From: Astropecten irregularis
Taxonomy: Eukaryota; Echinodermata; Asteroidea; Paxillosida; Astropectinidae
Reading direction: 5' to 3'
Assembly (NCBI GenBank): GCA_963971285.1
Contig: OZ020255.1
Location: forward strand, 13,288,931-13,352,930
Length of the DNA: 64,000 nucleotides
Positions 11,674-25,823 of the stretch are shown one piece after another. A program made the translations under genes and the position numbers. Numbering within the stretch: the stretch's first letter is position 1; the number at the start of each line of letters is the position of its first letter. The notes below the pieces were generated by a model. The model searched no databases. It saw only the letters and a list, made by a program, of their open reading frames with translations, and had not been told where the DNA came from.

Positions 11674-12780
11674 GATCGTGTTCAAAATAAAGAATTAGAC
11701 TGCGCATGCGTGCTGCCATATATAATACACATACAGTGTAACCCGGTATTACATGATATGTAAAACATTACAGATTTCGCTATGCAGGCCGTCTTCAGGC
11801 TCAAAAATTCAGATATATGATCTTGACTGAAAATAAAAAGACACGTGAAATTTTGTTTTCCCTGAGTTTGACCCAGAAATGAGCAGGCAGATTTCAAAGA
11901 TCGTGTTCAAAATATAGGATTGGAAAGCGCGCTGTCATATATAATACAAATAAAGTGTTGAACGTCATAACATGATTTATAAATCATTGCAGATTTCGCT
12001 ATGCAGGGCGACTTCGGGTTCAAAAATTCAGATATATGATCTTGACTGAAAATAAAAAGACACGTGAAATTTTGTTTTTCCTGAATTTGCCCGAGAAATG
12101 AGCAGGCAGATTTAAAAGATCGTGTTCAAAATAAAGAATTAGACTGCGTGCTGTCATATATAATACAAATACAGTGTAGAACGTCATAACATGATATATA
12201 AATCATTGCAGATTTCGCTATGCAGGGCGACTTCAGATTCAACAATTCAGATATATGATCTTGACTGAAAATAAAAAGACACGTGAAATTTTGTTTTTCC
12301 TGAATTTGCCCCAGAAATGAGCAGGCAGATTTAAAAGATCGTGTTCAAAATAAAGAATTAGACTGCGCATGCGTGCTGCCATATATAATACACATACAGT
12401 GTAACCCGGTATTACATGATATGTAAAACATTACAGATTTCGCTATGCAGGCCGTCTTCAGGCTCAAAAATTCAGATATATGATCTTGACTGAAAATAAA
12501 AAGACACGTGAAATTTTGTTTTTCCTGAATTTGCCCCAGAAATGAGCAGGCAGATTTAAAAGATCGTGTTCAAAATAAAGAATTAGACTGCGTGCTGTCA
12601 TATATAATACAAATACAGTGTAGAACGTCATAACATGATATATAAATCATTGCAGATTTCGCTATGCAGGGCGACTTCAGATTCAAAAATTCAGATATAT
12701 GATCTACACTGAAAATAAAAATACACGTGTAATTTTGTTTTTCCTGAATTTGCTCCAGAAATGAGCAGGCAGATTTCAAA
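11674..12780 (+). repeat. 5-mer HOR copy c-a-b-c-b, 1107 bp, without transposon
   Basis: Direct neighbour of the transposon-bearing unit and identical in order: c, a, b with GATTCAACAATTC, c, b. The third monomer is a full-length b where the previous unit has the 54-bp deletion and insertion. The final b (12562) carries the standard ACACTG and TACACGTGTA tail instead of the early TTGACTG tail, so exchange with another b lineage has happened at the end. Confidence 0.87.
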
Positions 12781-14552
12781 GATCGTGTTCAAAATAAAGA
12801 ATTAGACTGCGCATGCGTGCTGCCATATAAAATACACATACAGTGTAACCCGGTATTACATGATATGTAAAACATTACAGATTTCGCTATGCAGGCCGTC
12901 CTCAGGCTCAAAAATTCAGATATATGATTTAGACTGAAAATAAAAAGACACGTGCAATTTTGTTTTCCCTGAGTTTGACCCAGAAATGAGCAGGCAGATT
13001 TCAAAGATCGTGTTCAAAATATAGGATTGGAAAGCGCGCTGTCATATATAATACACATAAAGTGTTGAACGTCATAACATGATTTATAAATCATTGCAGA
13101 TTTCGCTATGCAGGGCGACTTCGGGTTCAAAAATTCAGATATATGATATTGACTGAAAATAAAAAAGACACGTGAAATTTTGTTTTTCCTGAATTTGCTC
13201 CAGAAATGAGCAGGCAGATTTCAAAGATCGTGTTCAAAATAAAGAATTAGACTGCGTGCTGTCATATATAATACAAATACAGTGTACAACGTCATAACAT
13301 GATATATAAATCATTGCAGATTTCGCTATGCAGGGCGACTTCAGATTCAAAAATTCAGATATATGATCTACACTGAAAATAAAAATACACGTGTAATTTT
13401 GTTTTTCCTGAATTTGCTCCAGAAATGAGCAGGCAGATTTCAAAGATCGTGTTCAAAATAAAGAATTAGACTGCGCATGCGTGTTGCCATATAAAATACA
13501 CATACAGTGTAACCCGGTATTACATGATATGTAAAACATGACAGATTTCGCTATGCAGGCCGTCTTCAGGCTCAAAAATTCAGATATATGATCTAGACTA
13601 AAAATAAAAAGACACGTGAAATTTTGTTTTCCCTGAGTTTGACCCATATATGAGCAGGCAGATTTCGAAGATCGTGTTCAAAATATTGGATTGGAAAGCG
13701 CGCTGTCATATATAATACACATAAAGTGTTGAACGTCTTAACATGATTTATAAATCATTGCAGATTTCGCTATGCAGGGCGACTTCGGGTTCAAAAATTC
13801 AGATATATGATCTTGACTGAAAATAAAAAAAACACGTGAAATTTTGTTTTTCCTGAATTTGCCCCAGAAATGAGCAGGCAGATTTAAAAGATCGTGTTCA
13901 AAATAAAGAATTAGACTGCGTGCTGTCATATATAATACAAATACAGTGTAGAACGTGATAACATGATATATAAATCATTGCAGATTTCGAAATGCAGGGC
14001 GACTTCAGATTCAAAAATTCTGATATATGATCTACACTGAAAATAAAAATACACGTGTAATTTTGTTTTTCCTGAATTTGCCCCAGAAATGAGCAGGCAG
14101 ATTTCAAAGATCGTGTTCAAAATAAAGAATTAGACTGCGCATGCGTGCTGCCATATAAAATACACATACAGTGTAACCCGGTATTACATGATATGTAAAA
14201 CATTACAGATTTCGCTATGCAGGCCGTCTTCAGGCTCAAAAATTCAGATATATGATCTAGACTGAAAATAAAAAGACACGTGAAATTTTGTTTTTCCTGA
14301 ATTTGCCCCAGAAATGAGCAGGCATATTTAAAAGATCGTGTTCAAAATAAAGAATTAGACTGCGTGCTGTCATATATAATACAAATACAGTATAGAACGT
14401 CATAACATGATATATAAATCATTGCAGATTTCGCTATGCAGGGCGACTTCAGATTCAACAATTCAGATATATGATCTTGACTGAAAATAAAAAGACACGT
14501 GAAATTTTGTTTTCCCTGAGTTTGACCCAGAAATGAGCAGGCAGATTTCAAA
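12781..14552 (+). repeat. 8-mer HOR c-a-b-c-a-b-c-b, copy 1 (1772 bp)
   Basis: Begins with c carrying CACGTGCAATTTTG, then a with ATATGATATTGACTG and one extra A before GACACGTG, then b with TGTACAACG, c with GTGTTGCC and CATGACAG, the marked a and b described for 6049, then c and b. Two single-base insertions in the a monomers explain 1772 instead of 1770 bp. Confidence 0.88.
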
Positions 14553-17198
14553 GATCGTGTTCAAAATATAGGATTGGAAAGCGCGCTGTCATATATAATA
14601 CACAGAAAGTGTTGAACGTCATAACATGATTTATAAATCATTGCAGATTTCGCTATGCAGGGCGACTTCGGGTTCTTAAATTCAGATATATGATCTTGAC
14701 TGAAAATAAAAAGACACGTGAAATTTTGTTTTTCCTGAATTTGCCCCAGAAATGAGCAGGCAGATTTCAAAGATCGTGTTCAAAATAAAAAAATAGACTG
14801 CGTGCTGCCATATATAATACAAATACAGTGTAGAACGTCATAACATGATATATAAATCATTGCAGATTTCGCTATGCAGGGCGACCTCGGGTTCAAAAAT
14901 GCAGATATATGATCTTGACTGAAAATAAAAAGACACGTGAAATTTTGTTTTTCCTGAATTTGCCCCAGAAATGAGCAGGCAGATTTCAAAGATCGTGTTC
15001 AAAATAAAAAAATAGACTGCGTGCTGCCATATATAATACAAATACAGTGTTGAACGTCATAACATGATTTATAAATCATTGCAGATTTCGCTATGCAGGG
15101 CGACTTCGGGTTCAAAAATTCAGATATATGATCTTGACTGAAAATAAAAAGACACGTGAAATTTTGTTTTTCCTGAATTTGCCCCAGAAATGAGCAGGCA
15201 GATTTAAAAGATCGTGTTCAAAATAAAGAATTAGACTGCGTGCTGCCATATATAGTACAAATACAGTATAGAACGTCATAACATGATATATAAATCATTG
15301 CAGATTTCGCTATGCAGGGCGACTTCAGATTCAACAATTCAGATATATGATCTTGACTGAAAATAAAAAGACACGTGAAATTTTGTTTTTCCTGAATTTG
15401 CCCCAGAAATGAGCAGGCAGATTTAAAAGATCGTGTTCAAAATAAAGAATTAGACTGCGCATGCGTGCTGCCATATATAATACACATACAGTGTAACCCG
15501 GTATTACATGATATGTAAAACATTACAGATTTCGCTATGCAGGCCGTCTTCAGGCTCAAAAATTCAGATATATGATCTAGACTGAAAATAAAAAGACACG
15601 TGAAATTTTGTTTTCCCTGAGTTTGACCCAGAAATGAGCAGGCAGATTTCAAAGATCGTGTTCAAAATATAGGATTGGAAAGCGCGCTGTCATATATAAT
15701 ACACATAAAGTGTTGAACGTCATAACATGATTTATAAATCATTGCAGATTTCGCTATGCAGGGCGACTTCGGGTTCAAAAATTCAGATATATGATCTTGA
15801 CTGAAAATAAAAAGACACGTGAAATTTTGTTTTTCCTGAATTTGCCCGAGAAATGAGCAGGCAGATTTAAAAGATCGTGTTCAAAATAAAGAATTAGACT
15901 GCGTGCTGTCATATATAATACAAATACAGTGTAGAACGTCATAACATGATATATAAATCATTGCAGATTTCGCTATGCAGGGCGACTTCAGATTCAACAA
16001 TTCAGATATATGATCTTGACTGAAAATAAAAAGACACGTGAAATTTTGTTTTTCCTGAATTTGCCCCAGAAATGAGCAGGCAGATTTAAAAGATCGTGTT
16101 CAAAATAAAGAATTAGACTGCGCATGCGTGCTGCCATATATAATACACATACAGTGTAACCCGGTATTACATGATATGTAAAACATTACAGATTTCGCTA
16201 TGCAGGCCGTCTTCAGGCTCAAAAATTCAGATATATGATCTTGACTGAAAATAAAAAGACACGTGAAATTTTGTTTTTCCTGAATTTGCCCCAGAAATGA
16301 GCAGGCAGATTTAAAAGATCGTGTTCAAAATAAAGAATTAGACTGCGTGCTGCCATATATAATACAAATACAGTATAGAACGTCATAACATGATATATAA
16401 ATCATTGCAGATTTCGCTATGCAGGGCGACTTCAGATTCAACAATTCAGATATATGATCTTGACTGAAAATAAAAAGACACGTGAAATTTTGTTTTTCCT
16501 GAATTTGCCCCAGAAATGAGCAGGCAGATTTAAAAGATCGTGTTCAAAATAAAGAATTAGACTGCGCATGCGTGCTGCCATATATAATACACATACAGTG
16601 TAACCCGGTATTACATGATATGTAAAACATTACAGATTTCGCTATGCAGGCCGTCTTCAGGCTCAAAAATTCAGATATATGATCTAGACTGAAAATAAAA
16701 AGACACGTGAAATTTTGTTTTCCCTGAGTTTGACCCAGAAATGAGCAGGCAGATTTCAAAGATCGTGTTCAAAATATAGGATTGGAAAGCGCGCTGTCAT
16801 ATATAATACACATAAAGTGTTGAACGTCATAACATGATTTATAAATCATTGCAGATTTCGCTATGCAGGGCGACTTCGGGTTCAAAAATTCAGATATATG
16901 ATCTTGACTAAAAATAAAAAGACACGTGAAATTTTGTTTTTCCTGAATTTGCCCCAGAAATGAGCAGGCATATTTAAAAGATCGTGTTCAAAATAAAGAA
17001 TTAGACTGCGTGCTGTCATATATAATACAAATACAGTATAGAACGTCATAACATGATATATAAATCATTGCAGATTTCGCTATGCAGGGCGACTTCAGAT
17101 TCAACAATTCAGATATATGATCTTGACTGAAAATAAAAAGACACGTGAAATTTTGTTTTTCCTGAATTTGCCCCAGAAATGAGCAGGCAGATTTAAAA
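14553..17198 (+). repeat. Second block of 5-mer repeats between two 8-mer copies
   Basis: 14553-15428 is a-d-d-b with the GTTCTTAAATTC and AAAAATGCAG markers of the 7-9 kb 5-mers, and holds the last d monomers of the window. 15429-16535 is the c-a-b-c-b 5-mer (1107 bp), with no transposon and no deletion. 16536-17198 is c-a-b, the start of a further unit cut off where the next 8-mer begins. Confidence 0.87.
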
Positions 17199-20100
17199 GA
17201 TCGTGTTCAAAATAAAGAATTAGACTGCGCATGCGTGCTGCCATATAAAATACACATACAGTGTAACCCGGTATTACATGATATGTAAAACATTACAGAT
17301 TTCGCTATGCAGGCCGTCTTCAGGCTCAAAAATTCAGATATATGATCTAGACTGAAAATAAAAAGACACGTGCAATTTTGTTTTCCCTGAGTTTGACCCA
17401 GAAATGAGCAGGCAGATTTCAAAGATCGTGTTCAAAATATAGGATTGGAAAGCGCGCTGTCATATATAATACACATAAAGTGTTGAACGTCATAACATGA
17501 TTTTTAAATCATTGCAGATTTCGCTATGCAGGGCGACTTCGGGTTCAAAAATTCAGATATATGATATTGACTGAAAATAAAAAAGACACGTGAAATTTTG
17601 TTTTTCCTGAATTTGCTCCAGAAATGAGCAGGCAGATTTCAAAGATCGTGTTCAAAATAAAGAATTAGACTGCGTGCTGTCATATATAATACAAATACAG
17701 TGTACAACGTCATAACATGATATATAAATCATTGCAGATTTCGCTATGCAGGGCGACTTCAGATTCAAAAATTCAGATATATGATCTACACTGAAAATAA
17801 AAATACACGTGTAATTTTGTTTTTCCTGAATTTGCTCCAGAAATGAGCAGGCAGATTTCAAAGATCGTGTTCAAAATAAAGAATTAGACTGCGCATGCGT
17901 GTTGCCATATAAAATACACATACAGTGTAACCCGGTATTACATGATATGTAAAACATGACAGATTTCGCTATGCAGGCCGTCTTCAGGCTCAAAAATTCA
18001 GATATATGATCTAGACTGAAAATAAAAAGACACGTGAAATTTTGTTTTCCCTGAGTTTGACCCATATATGAGCAGGCAGATTTCGAAGATCGTGTTCAAA
18101 ATATTGGATTGGAAAGCGCGCTGTCATATATAATACACATAAAGTGTTGAACGTCTTAACATGATTTATAAATCATTGCAGATTTCGCTATGCAGGGCGA
18201 CTTCGGGTTCAAAAATTCAGATATATGATCTTGACTGAAAATAAAAAAAACACGTGAAATTTTGTTTTTCCTGAATTTGCCCCAGAAATGAGCAGGCAGA
18301 TTTAAAAGATCGTGTTCAAAATAAAGAATTAGACTGCGTGCTGTCATATATAATACAAATACAGTGTAGAACGTGATAACATGATATATAAATCATTGCA
18401 GATTTCGAAATGCAGGGCGACTTCAGATTCAAAAATTCTGATATATGATCTACACTGAAAATAAAAATACACGTGTAATTTTGTTTTTCCTGAATTTGCC
18501 CCAGAAATGAGCAGGCAGATTTCAAAGATCGTGTTCAAAATAAAGAATTAGACTGCGCATGCGTGCTGCCATATAAAATACACATACAGTGTAACCCGGT
18601 ATTACATGATATGTAAAACATTACAGATTTCGCTATGCAGGCCGTCTTCAGGCTCAAAAATTCAGATATATGATCTAGACTGAAAATAAAAAGACACGTG
18701 AAATTTTGTTTTTCCTGAATTTGCCCCAGAAATGAGCAGGCATATTTAAAAGATCGTGTTCAAAATAAAGAATTAGACTGCGTGCTGTCATATATAATAC
18801 AAATACAGTATAGAACGTCATAACATGATATATAAATCATTGCAGATTTCGCTATGCAGGGCGACTTCAGATTCAACAATTCAGATATATGATCTTGACT
18901 GAAAATAAAAAGACACGTGAAATTTTGTTTTTTCCTGAATTTGCCCCAGAAATGAGCAGGCAGATTTAAAAGATCGTGTTCAAAATAAAGAATTAGACTG
19001 CGCATGCGTGCTGCCATATAAAATACACATACAGTGTAACCCGGTATTACATGATATGTAAAACATTACAGATTTCGCTATGCAGGCCGTCTTCAGGCTC
19101 AAAAATTCAGATATATGATCTAGACTGAAAATAAAAAGACACGTGCAATTTTGTTTTCCCTGAGTTTGACCCAGAAATGAGCAGGCAGATTTCAAAGATC
19201 GTGTTCAAAATATAGGATTGGAAAGCGCGCTGTCATATATAATACACATAAAGTGTTGAACGTCATAACATGATTTATAAATCATTGCAGATTTCGCTAT
19301 GCAGGGCGACTTCGGGTTCAAAAATTCAGATATATGATATTGACTGAAAATAAAAAAGACACGTGAAATTTTGTTTTTCCTGAATTTGCTCCAGAAATGA
19401 GCAGGCAGATTTCAAAGATCGTGTTCAAAATAAAGAATTAGACTGCGTGCTGTCATATATAATACAAATACAGTGTACAACGTCATAACATGATATATAA
19501 ATCATTGCAGATTTCGCTATGCAGGGCGACTTCAGATTCAAAAATTCAGATATATGATCTACACTGAAAATAAAAATACACGTGTAATTTTGTTTTTCCT
19601 GAATTTGCTCCAGAAATGAGCAGGCAGATTTCAAAGATCGTGTTCAAAATAAAGAATTAGACTGCGCATGCGTGTTGCCATATAAAATACACATACAGTG
19701 TAACCCGGTATTACATGATATGTAAAACATGACAGATTTCGCTATGCAGGCCGTCTTCAGGCTCAAAAATTCAGATATATGATCTAGACTGAAAATAAAA
19801 AGACACGTGAAATTTTGTTTTCCCTGAGTTTGACCCATATATGAGCAGGCAGATTTCGAAGATCGTGTTCAAAATATTGGATTGGAAAGCGCGCTGTCAT
19901 ATATAATACACATAAAGTGTTGAACGTCTTAACATGATTTATAAATCATTGCAGATTTCGCTATGCAGGGCGACTTCGGGTTCAAAAATTCAGATATATG
20001 ATCTTGACTGAGAATAAAAAAAACCACGTGAAATTTTGTTTTTCCTGAATTTGCCCCAGAAATGAGCAGGCAGATTTAAAAGATCGTGTTCAAAATAAAG

Positions 20101-20744
20101 AATTAGACTGCGTGCTGTCATATATAATACAAATACAGTGTAGAACGTGATAACATGATATATAAATCATTGCAGATTTCGAAATGCAGGGCGACTTCAG
20201 ATTCAAAAATTCTGATATATGATCTACACTGAAAATAAAAATACACGTGTAATTTTGTTTTTCCTGAATTTGCCCCAGAAATGAGCAGGCAGATTTCAAA
20301 GATCGTGTTCAAAATAAAGAATTAGACTGCGTGCTGTCATATATAATACACATACAGAGTAGAACGTCATAACATGATATATAAATCATTGCAGATTTCG
20401 CTATGCAGGGCGACTTCAGATTCAAAAATTCAGACATATGATCTACACTGAAAATAAAAATACACGTCTAATTTTGTTTTTCCTGAATTTGCCCCAGAAA
20501 TGAGCAGGCAGATTTAAAAGATCGTGTTCAAAATAAAGAATTAGACTGCGCATGCGTGCTGCCATATATAATACACATACAGTGTAACCCGGTATTACGT
20601 GATATGTAAAACATTACAGATTTCGCTATGCAGGCCGTCTTCAGGCTCAAAAATTCAGATATATGATCTTGACTGAAAATAAAAAGACACGTGAAATTTT
20701 GTTTTCCCTGAGTTTGACCCAGAAATGAGCAGGCAGATTTCAAA
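17199..20744 (+). repeat. 8-mer HOR, copies 2 and 3 (1773 bp each)
   Basis: Copies lie at 17199-18971 and 18972-20744, beginning with the CACGTGCAATTTTG c monomer. Markers match copy 1 at 12781. Copy 2 has an extra T in the b tail at about 18930 (GTTTTTTCCTG). Copy 3 has GAGAATAAAAAAAACC with two extra bases in the second a (19861-20081) and its last two monomers read b-c instead of c-b. The a at 17424 has the private ATGATTTTTAAATC. Confidence 0.87.
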
Positions 20745-23700
20745 GATCGTGTTCAAAATATAGGATTAGAAAGCGCGCTGTCATATATAATAAACATTAA
20801 GTGTTGAACGTCATAACATGATTTATAAATCATTGCAGATTTCGCTATGTAGGGCGACTTCGGGTTCAAAAATTCAGATATATGATCTTGACTGAAAATA
20901 AAAAGACACGTGAAATTTTGTTTTTCCTGAATTTGCCCCAGAAATGAGCAGGCAGATTTCAAAGATCGTGTTCAAAATAAAGAATTAGACTGCGTGCTGT
21001 CATATATAATACAAATACAGTGTAGAACGTCATAACATGATATATAAATCATTGCAGATTTCGCTATGCAGGGCGACTTCAGATTCAAAAATTCAGATAT
21101 ATGATCTTGACTGAAAATAAAAAGACACGTGAAATTTTGTTTTCCCTGAGTTTGACCCAGAAATGAGCAGGCAGATTTCAAAGATCGTGTTCAAAATATA
21201 GGATTGGAAAGCGCGCTGTCATATATAATAAACATTAAGTGTTGAACGTCATAACATGATTTATAAATCATTGCAGATTTCGCTATGTAGGGCGACTTCG
21301 GGTTCAAAAATTCAGATATATGATCTTGACTGAAAATAAAAAGACACGTGAAATTTTGTTTTCCCTGAGTTTGACCCAGAAATGAGCAGGCAGATTTCAA
21401 AGATCGTGTTAAAAATATAGGATTGGAAAGCGCGCTGTCATATATAATAAACATTAAGTGTTGAACGTCATAACATGATTTATAAATCATTACAGATTTC
21501 GCTATGCAGGCCGTGTTCAGGCTCAAAAAGTCAGATATATGATCTTGACTGAAAATAAAAAGACACGTGAAATTTTGTTTTCCCTGAGTTTGACCCAGAA
21601 ATGAGCAGGCAGATTTCAAAGATCGTGTTCAAAATATAGGATTGGAAAGCGCGCTGTCATATATAATACACATAAAGTGTTGAACGTCATAACATGATTT
21701 ATAAATCATTGCAGATTTCGCTATGTAGGGCGACTTCGGGTTCAAAAATTCAGATATATGATCTTGACTGAAAATAAAAAGACACGTGAAATTTTGTTTT
21801 TCCTGAATTTGCCCCAGAAATGAGCAGGCAGATTTAAAAGATCGTGTTCAAAATAAAGAATTAGACTGCGTGCTGTCATATATAATACAAATACAGTGTA
21901 GAACGTCATAACATGATATATAAATCATTGCAGATTTCGCTATGCAGTGCGACTTCAGATTCAAAAATTCAGATATATGATCTACACTGAAAATAAAAAT
22001 ACACGTGTAATTTTGTTTTTCCTGAATTTGCCCCAGAAATGAGCAGGCAGATTTCAAAGATCGTGTTCAAAATAAAGAATTAGACTGCGCATGCGTGCTG
22101 CCATATATAATACACATACAGTGTAACCCGGTATTACATGATATGTAAAACATTACAGATTTCGCTATGCAGGCCGTCTTCAGGCTCAAAAATTCAGATA
22201 TATGATCTAGACTGAAAATAAAAAGACACGTGAAATTTTGTTTTCCCTGAGTTTGACCCAGAAATGAGCAGGCAGATTTCAAAGATCGTGTTCAAAATAT
22301 TGGATTGGAAAGCGCGCTGTCATATATAATACACATAAAGTGTTGAACGTCATAACATGATTTATAAATCATTGCAGATTTCGCTATGCAGGGCGACTTC
22401 GGGTTCAAAAATTCAGATATATGATCTTGACTGAAAATAAAAAAAACACGTGAAATTTTGTTTTTCCGGAATTTGCCCCAGAAATGAGCAGGCAGATTTA
22501 AAAGATCGTGTTCAAAATAAAGAATTAGACTGCGTGCTGTCATATATAATACAAATACAGTGTAGAACGTGATAACATGATATATAAATCATTGCAGATT
22601 TCGAAATGCAGGGCGACTTCAGATTCAAAAATTCTGATATATGATCTACACTGAAAATAAAAATACACGTGTAATTTTGTTTTTCCTGAATTTGCCCCAG
22701 AAATGAGCAGGCAGATTTCAAAGATCGTGTTCAAAATAAAGAATTAGACTGCGCATGCGTGCTGCCATATAAAATACACATACAGTGTAACCCGGTATTA
22801 CATGATATGTAAAACATTACAGATTTCGCTATGCAGGCCGTCTTCAGGCTCAAAAATTCAGATATATGATCTAGACTGAAAATAAAAAGACACGTGAAAT
22901 TTTGTTTTCCCTGAGTTTGACCCAGAAATGAGCAAGCAGATTTCAAAGATCGTGTTCAAAATATAGGATTGGAAAGCGCGCTGTCATATATAATACACAT
23001 AAAGTGTTGAACGTCATAACATGATTTATAAATCATTGCAGATTTCGCTATGCAGGGCGACTTCGGGTTCAAAAATTCAGATATATGATCTTGACTGAAA
23101 ATAAAAAGACACGTGAAATTTTGTTTTTCCTGAATTTGCCCCAGAAATGAGCAGGCAGATTTCAAAGATCGTGTTCAAAATAAAGAATTAGACTGCGCAT
23201 GCGTGCTGCCATATAAAATACACATACAGTGTAACCCGGTATTACATGATATGTAAAACATTACAGATTTCGCTATGCAGGCCGTCTTCAGGCTCAAAAA
23301 TTCAGATATATGATCTACACTGAAAATAAAAATACACGTGTAATTTTGTTTTTCCTGAATTTGCTCCAGAAATGAGCAGGAGATTTCAAAGATCGTGTTC
23401 AAAATAAAGAATTAGACTGCGCATGCGTGCTGCCATATAAAATACACATACAGTGTAACCCGGTATTACATGATATGTAAAACATGACAGATTTCGCTAT
23501 GCAGGCCGTCTTCAGGCTCAAAAATTCAGATATATGATCTAGACTGAAAATAAAAAGACACGTGAAATTTTGTTTTCCCTGAGTTTGACCCAGAAATGAG
23601 CAGGCAGATTTCAAAGATCGTGTTCAAAATATAGGATTGGAAAGCGCGCTGTCATATATAATACACATAAAGTGTTGAACGTCATAACATGATTTATAAA

Positions 23701-24053
23701 TCATTGCAGATTTCGCTATGCAGGGCGAATTCGGGTTCAAAAATTCAGATATATGATCTTGACTGAAAATAAAAAGACACGTGAAATTTTGTTTTTCCTG
23801 AATTTGCACCAGAAATGAGCAGGCAGATTTCAAAGATCGTGTTCAAAATAAAGAATTAGACTGCGTGCTGTCATATATAATACAAATACAGTGTAGAACG
23901 TCATAACATGATATATAAATCATTGCAGATTTCGCTATGCAGGGCGACTTCAGATTCAAAAATTCAGATATATGATCTACACTGAAAATAAATATACACG
24001 TGTAATTTTGTTTTTCCTGAATTTGCTCCAGAAATGAGCAGGCAGATTTCAAA
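20745..24053 (+). repeat. Disordered transition domain with a run of a monomers
   Basis: 20745-22058 is a-b-a-a-a-b. Three successive a monomers (21183, 21402, 21621) share TATGTAGGG or ATAAACATTAAGTG markers, a local tandem expansion. 22059-24053 is c-a-b-c-a-c/b-c-a-b. The hybrid at 23167-23390 is c up to ATATATGATCT then b, and lacks one base (GAGCAGGAGATTT). Monomer a at 22284 still carries the lengthened A-run of the 6/13/18-kb lineage, linking this domain to the 8-mers on the left. Confidence 0.84.
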
Positions 24054-25823
24054 GATCGTGTTCAAAATATAGGACTGTAAAGCGCGCTGTCATATATAAT
24101 ACAAATAAAGTGTTGAACGTCATAACATGATTTATAAATCATTGCAGATTTCGCTATGCAGGGCGACTTCGGGTTCAAAAATTCAGATATATCATATTGA
24201 CTGAAAATAAAAAGACACGTGAAATTTTGTTTTTCCTGAATTTGCCCCAGAAATGAGCAGGCAGATTTCAAAGATCGTGTTCAAAATAAAGAATTAGACT
24301 GCGTGCTGTCATATATAATACAAATACAGTGTAGAACGTCATAACATGATATATAAATCATTGCAGATTTCGCTATGCAGGGCGACTTCAGATTCAAAAA
24401 TTCAGATATATGATCTACACTGAAAATAAATATACACGTGTAATTTTGTTTTTCCTGAATTTGCTCCAGAAATGAGCAGGCAGATTTCAAAGATCGTGTT
24501 CAAAATAAAGAATTAGACTGCGCATGCGTGCTGCCATATAAAATACACATACAGTGTAACCCGGTATTACATGATATGTAAAACATGACAGATTTCGCTA
24601 TGCAGGCCGTCTTCAGGCTCAAAAATTCAGATATATGATCTAGACTGAAAATAAAAAGACACGTGAAATTTTGTTTTCCCTGAGTTTGACCCAGAAATGA
24701 GCAGGCAGATTTCAAAGATCGTGTTCAAAATATAGGATTGGAAAGCGCGCTGTCATATATAATACACATAAAGTGTTGAACGTCATAACATGATTTATAA
24801 ATCATTGCAGATTTCGCTATGCAGGGCGACTTCGGGTTCAAAAATTCAGATATATGATCTTGACTGAAAATAAAAAGACACGTGAAATTTTGTTTTTCCT
24901 GAATTTTCCCCAGAAAAGAGCAGGCAGATTTAAGAGATCGTGTTCAAAATAAAGAATTAGACTGCGCATGCGTGCTGCCATATATAATACACATACAGTG
25001 TAACCCGGTATTACATGATATGTAAAACATTACAGATTTCGCTATGCAGGCCGTCTTCAGGCTCAAAAATTCAGACATATGATCTAGACTGAAAATAAAA
25101 AGACACGTGCAATTTTGTTTTCCCTGAGTTTGACCCAGAAATGAGCAGGCAGATTTCAAAGATCGTGTTCAAAATATAGGATTGGAAAGCGCGCTGTCAT
25201 ATATAATACACATAAAGTGTTGAACGTCATAACATGATTTATAAATCATTGCAGATTTCGCTATGCAGGGCGACTTCGGGTTCAAAAATTCAGATATATG
25301 ATATTGACTGAAAATAAAAAGACACGTGAAATTTTGTTTTTCCTGAATTTGCACCAGAAATGAGCAGGCAGATTTCAAAGATCGTGTTCAAAATAAAGAA
25401 TTAGACTGCGTGCTGTCATATATAATACAAATACAGTGTAGAACGTCATAACATGATATATAAATCATTGCAGATTTCGCTATGCAGGGCGACTTCAGAT
25501 TCAAAAATTCAGATATATGATCTACACTGAAAATAAAAATACACGTGTAATTTTGTTTTTCCTGAATTTGCTCTGGAAATGAGCAGCCAGATTTCAAAGA
25601 TCGTGTTCAAAATAAAGAATTAGACTGCGCATGCGTGCTGCCATATAAAATACACATACGGTGTAACCCGGTATTACATGATATGTAAAACATTACAGAT
25701 TTCGCTATGCAGGCCGTCTTCAGGCTCAAAAATTCAGATATATGATCTAGACTGAAAATAAAAAGACACGTGAAATTTTGTTTTCCCTGAGTTTGACCCA
25801 GAAATGAGCAGGCAGATTTCAAA
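24054..25823 (+). repeat. a2-led 8-mer HOR, copy 1 (1770 bp)
   Basis: Order a2-b-c-a-c-a-b-c. Markers: AAATATACACG in b, CATGACAG in the first c, CAGACATATGATC with GTGCAATTTTG in the second c, GATATTGACTG and TTTGCACCAG in the third a-type monomer. The b at 25380 has a private GCTCTGGAAATGAGCAGCC. Confidence 0.85.
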
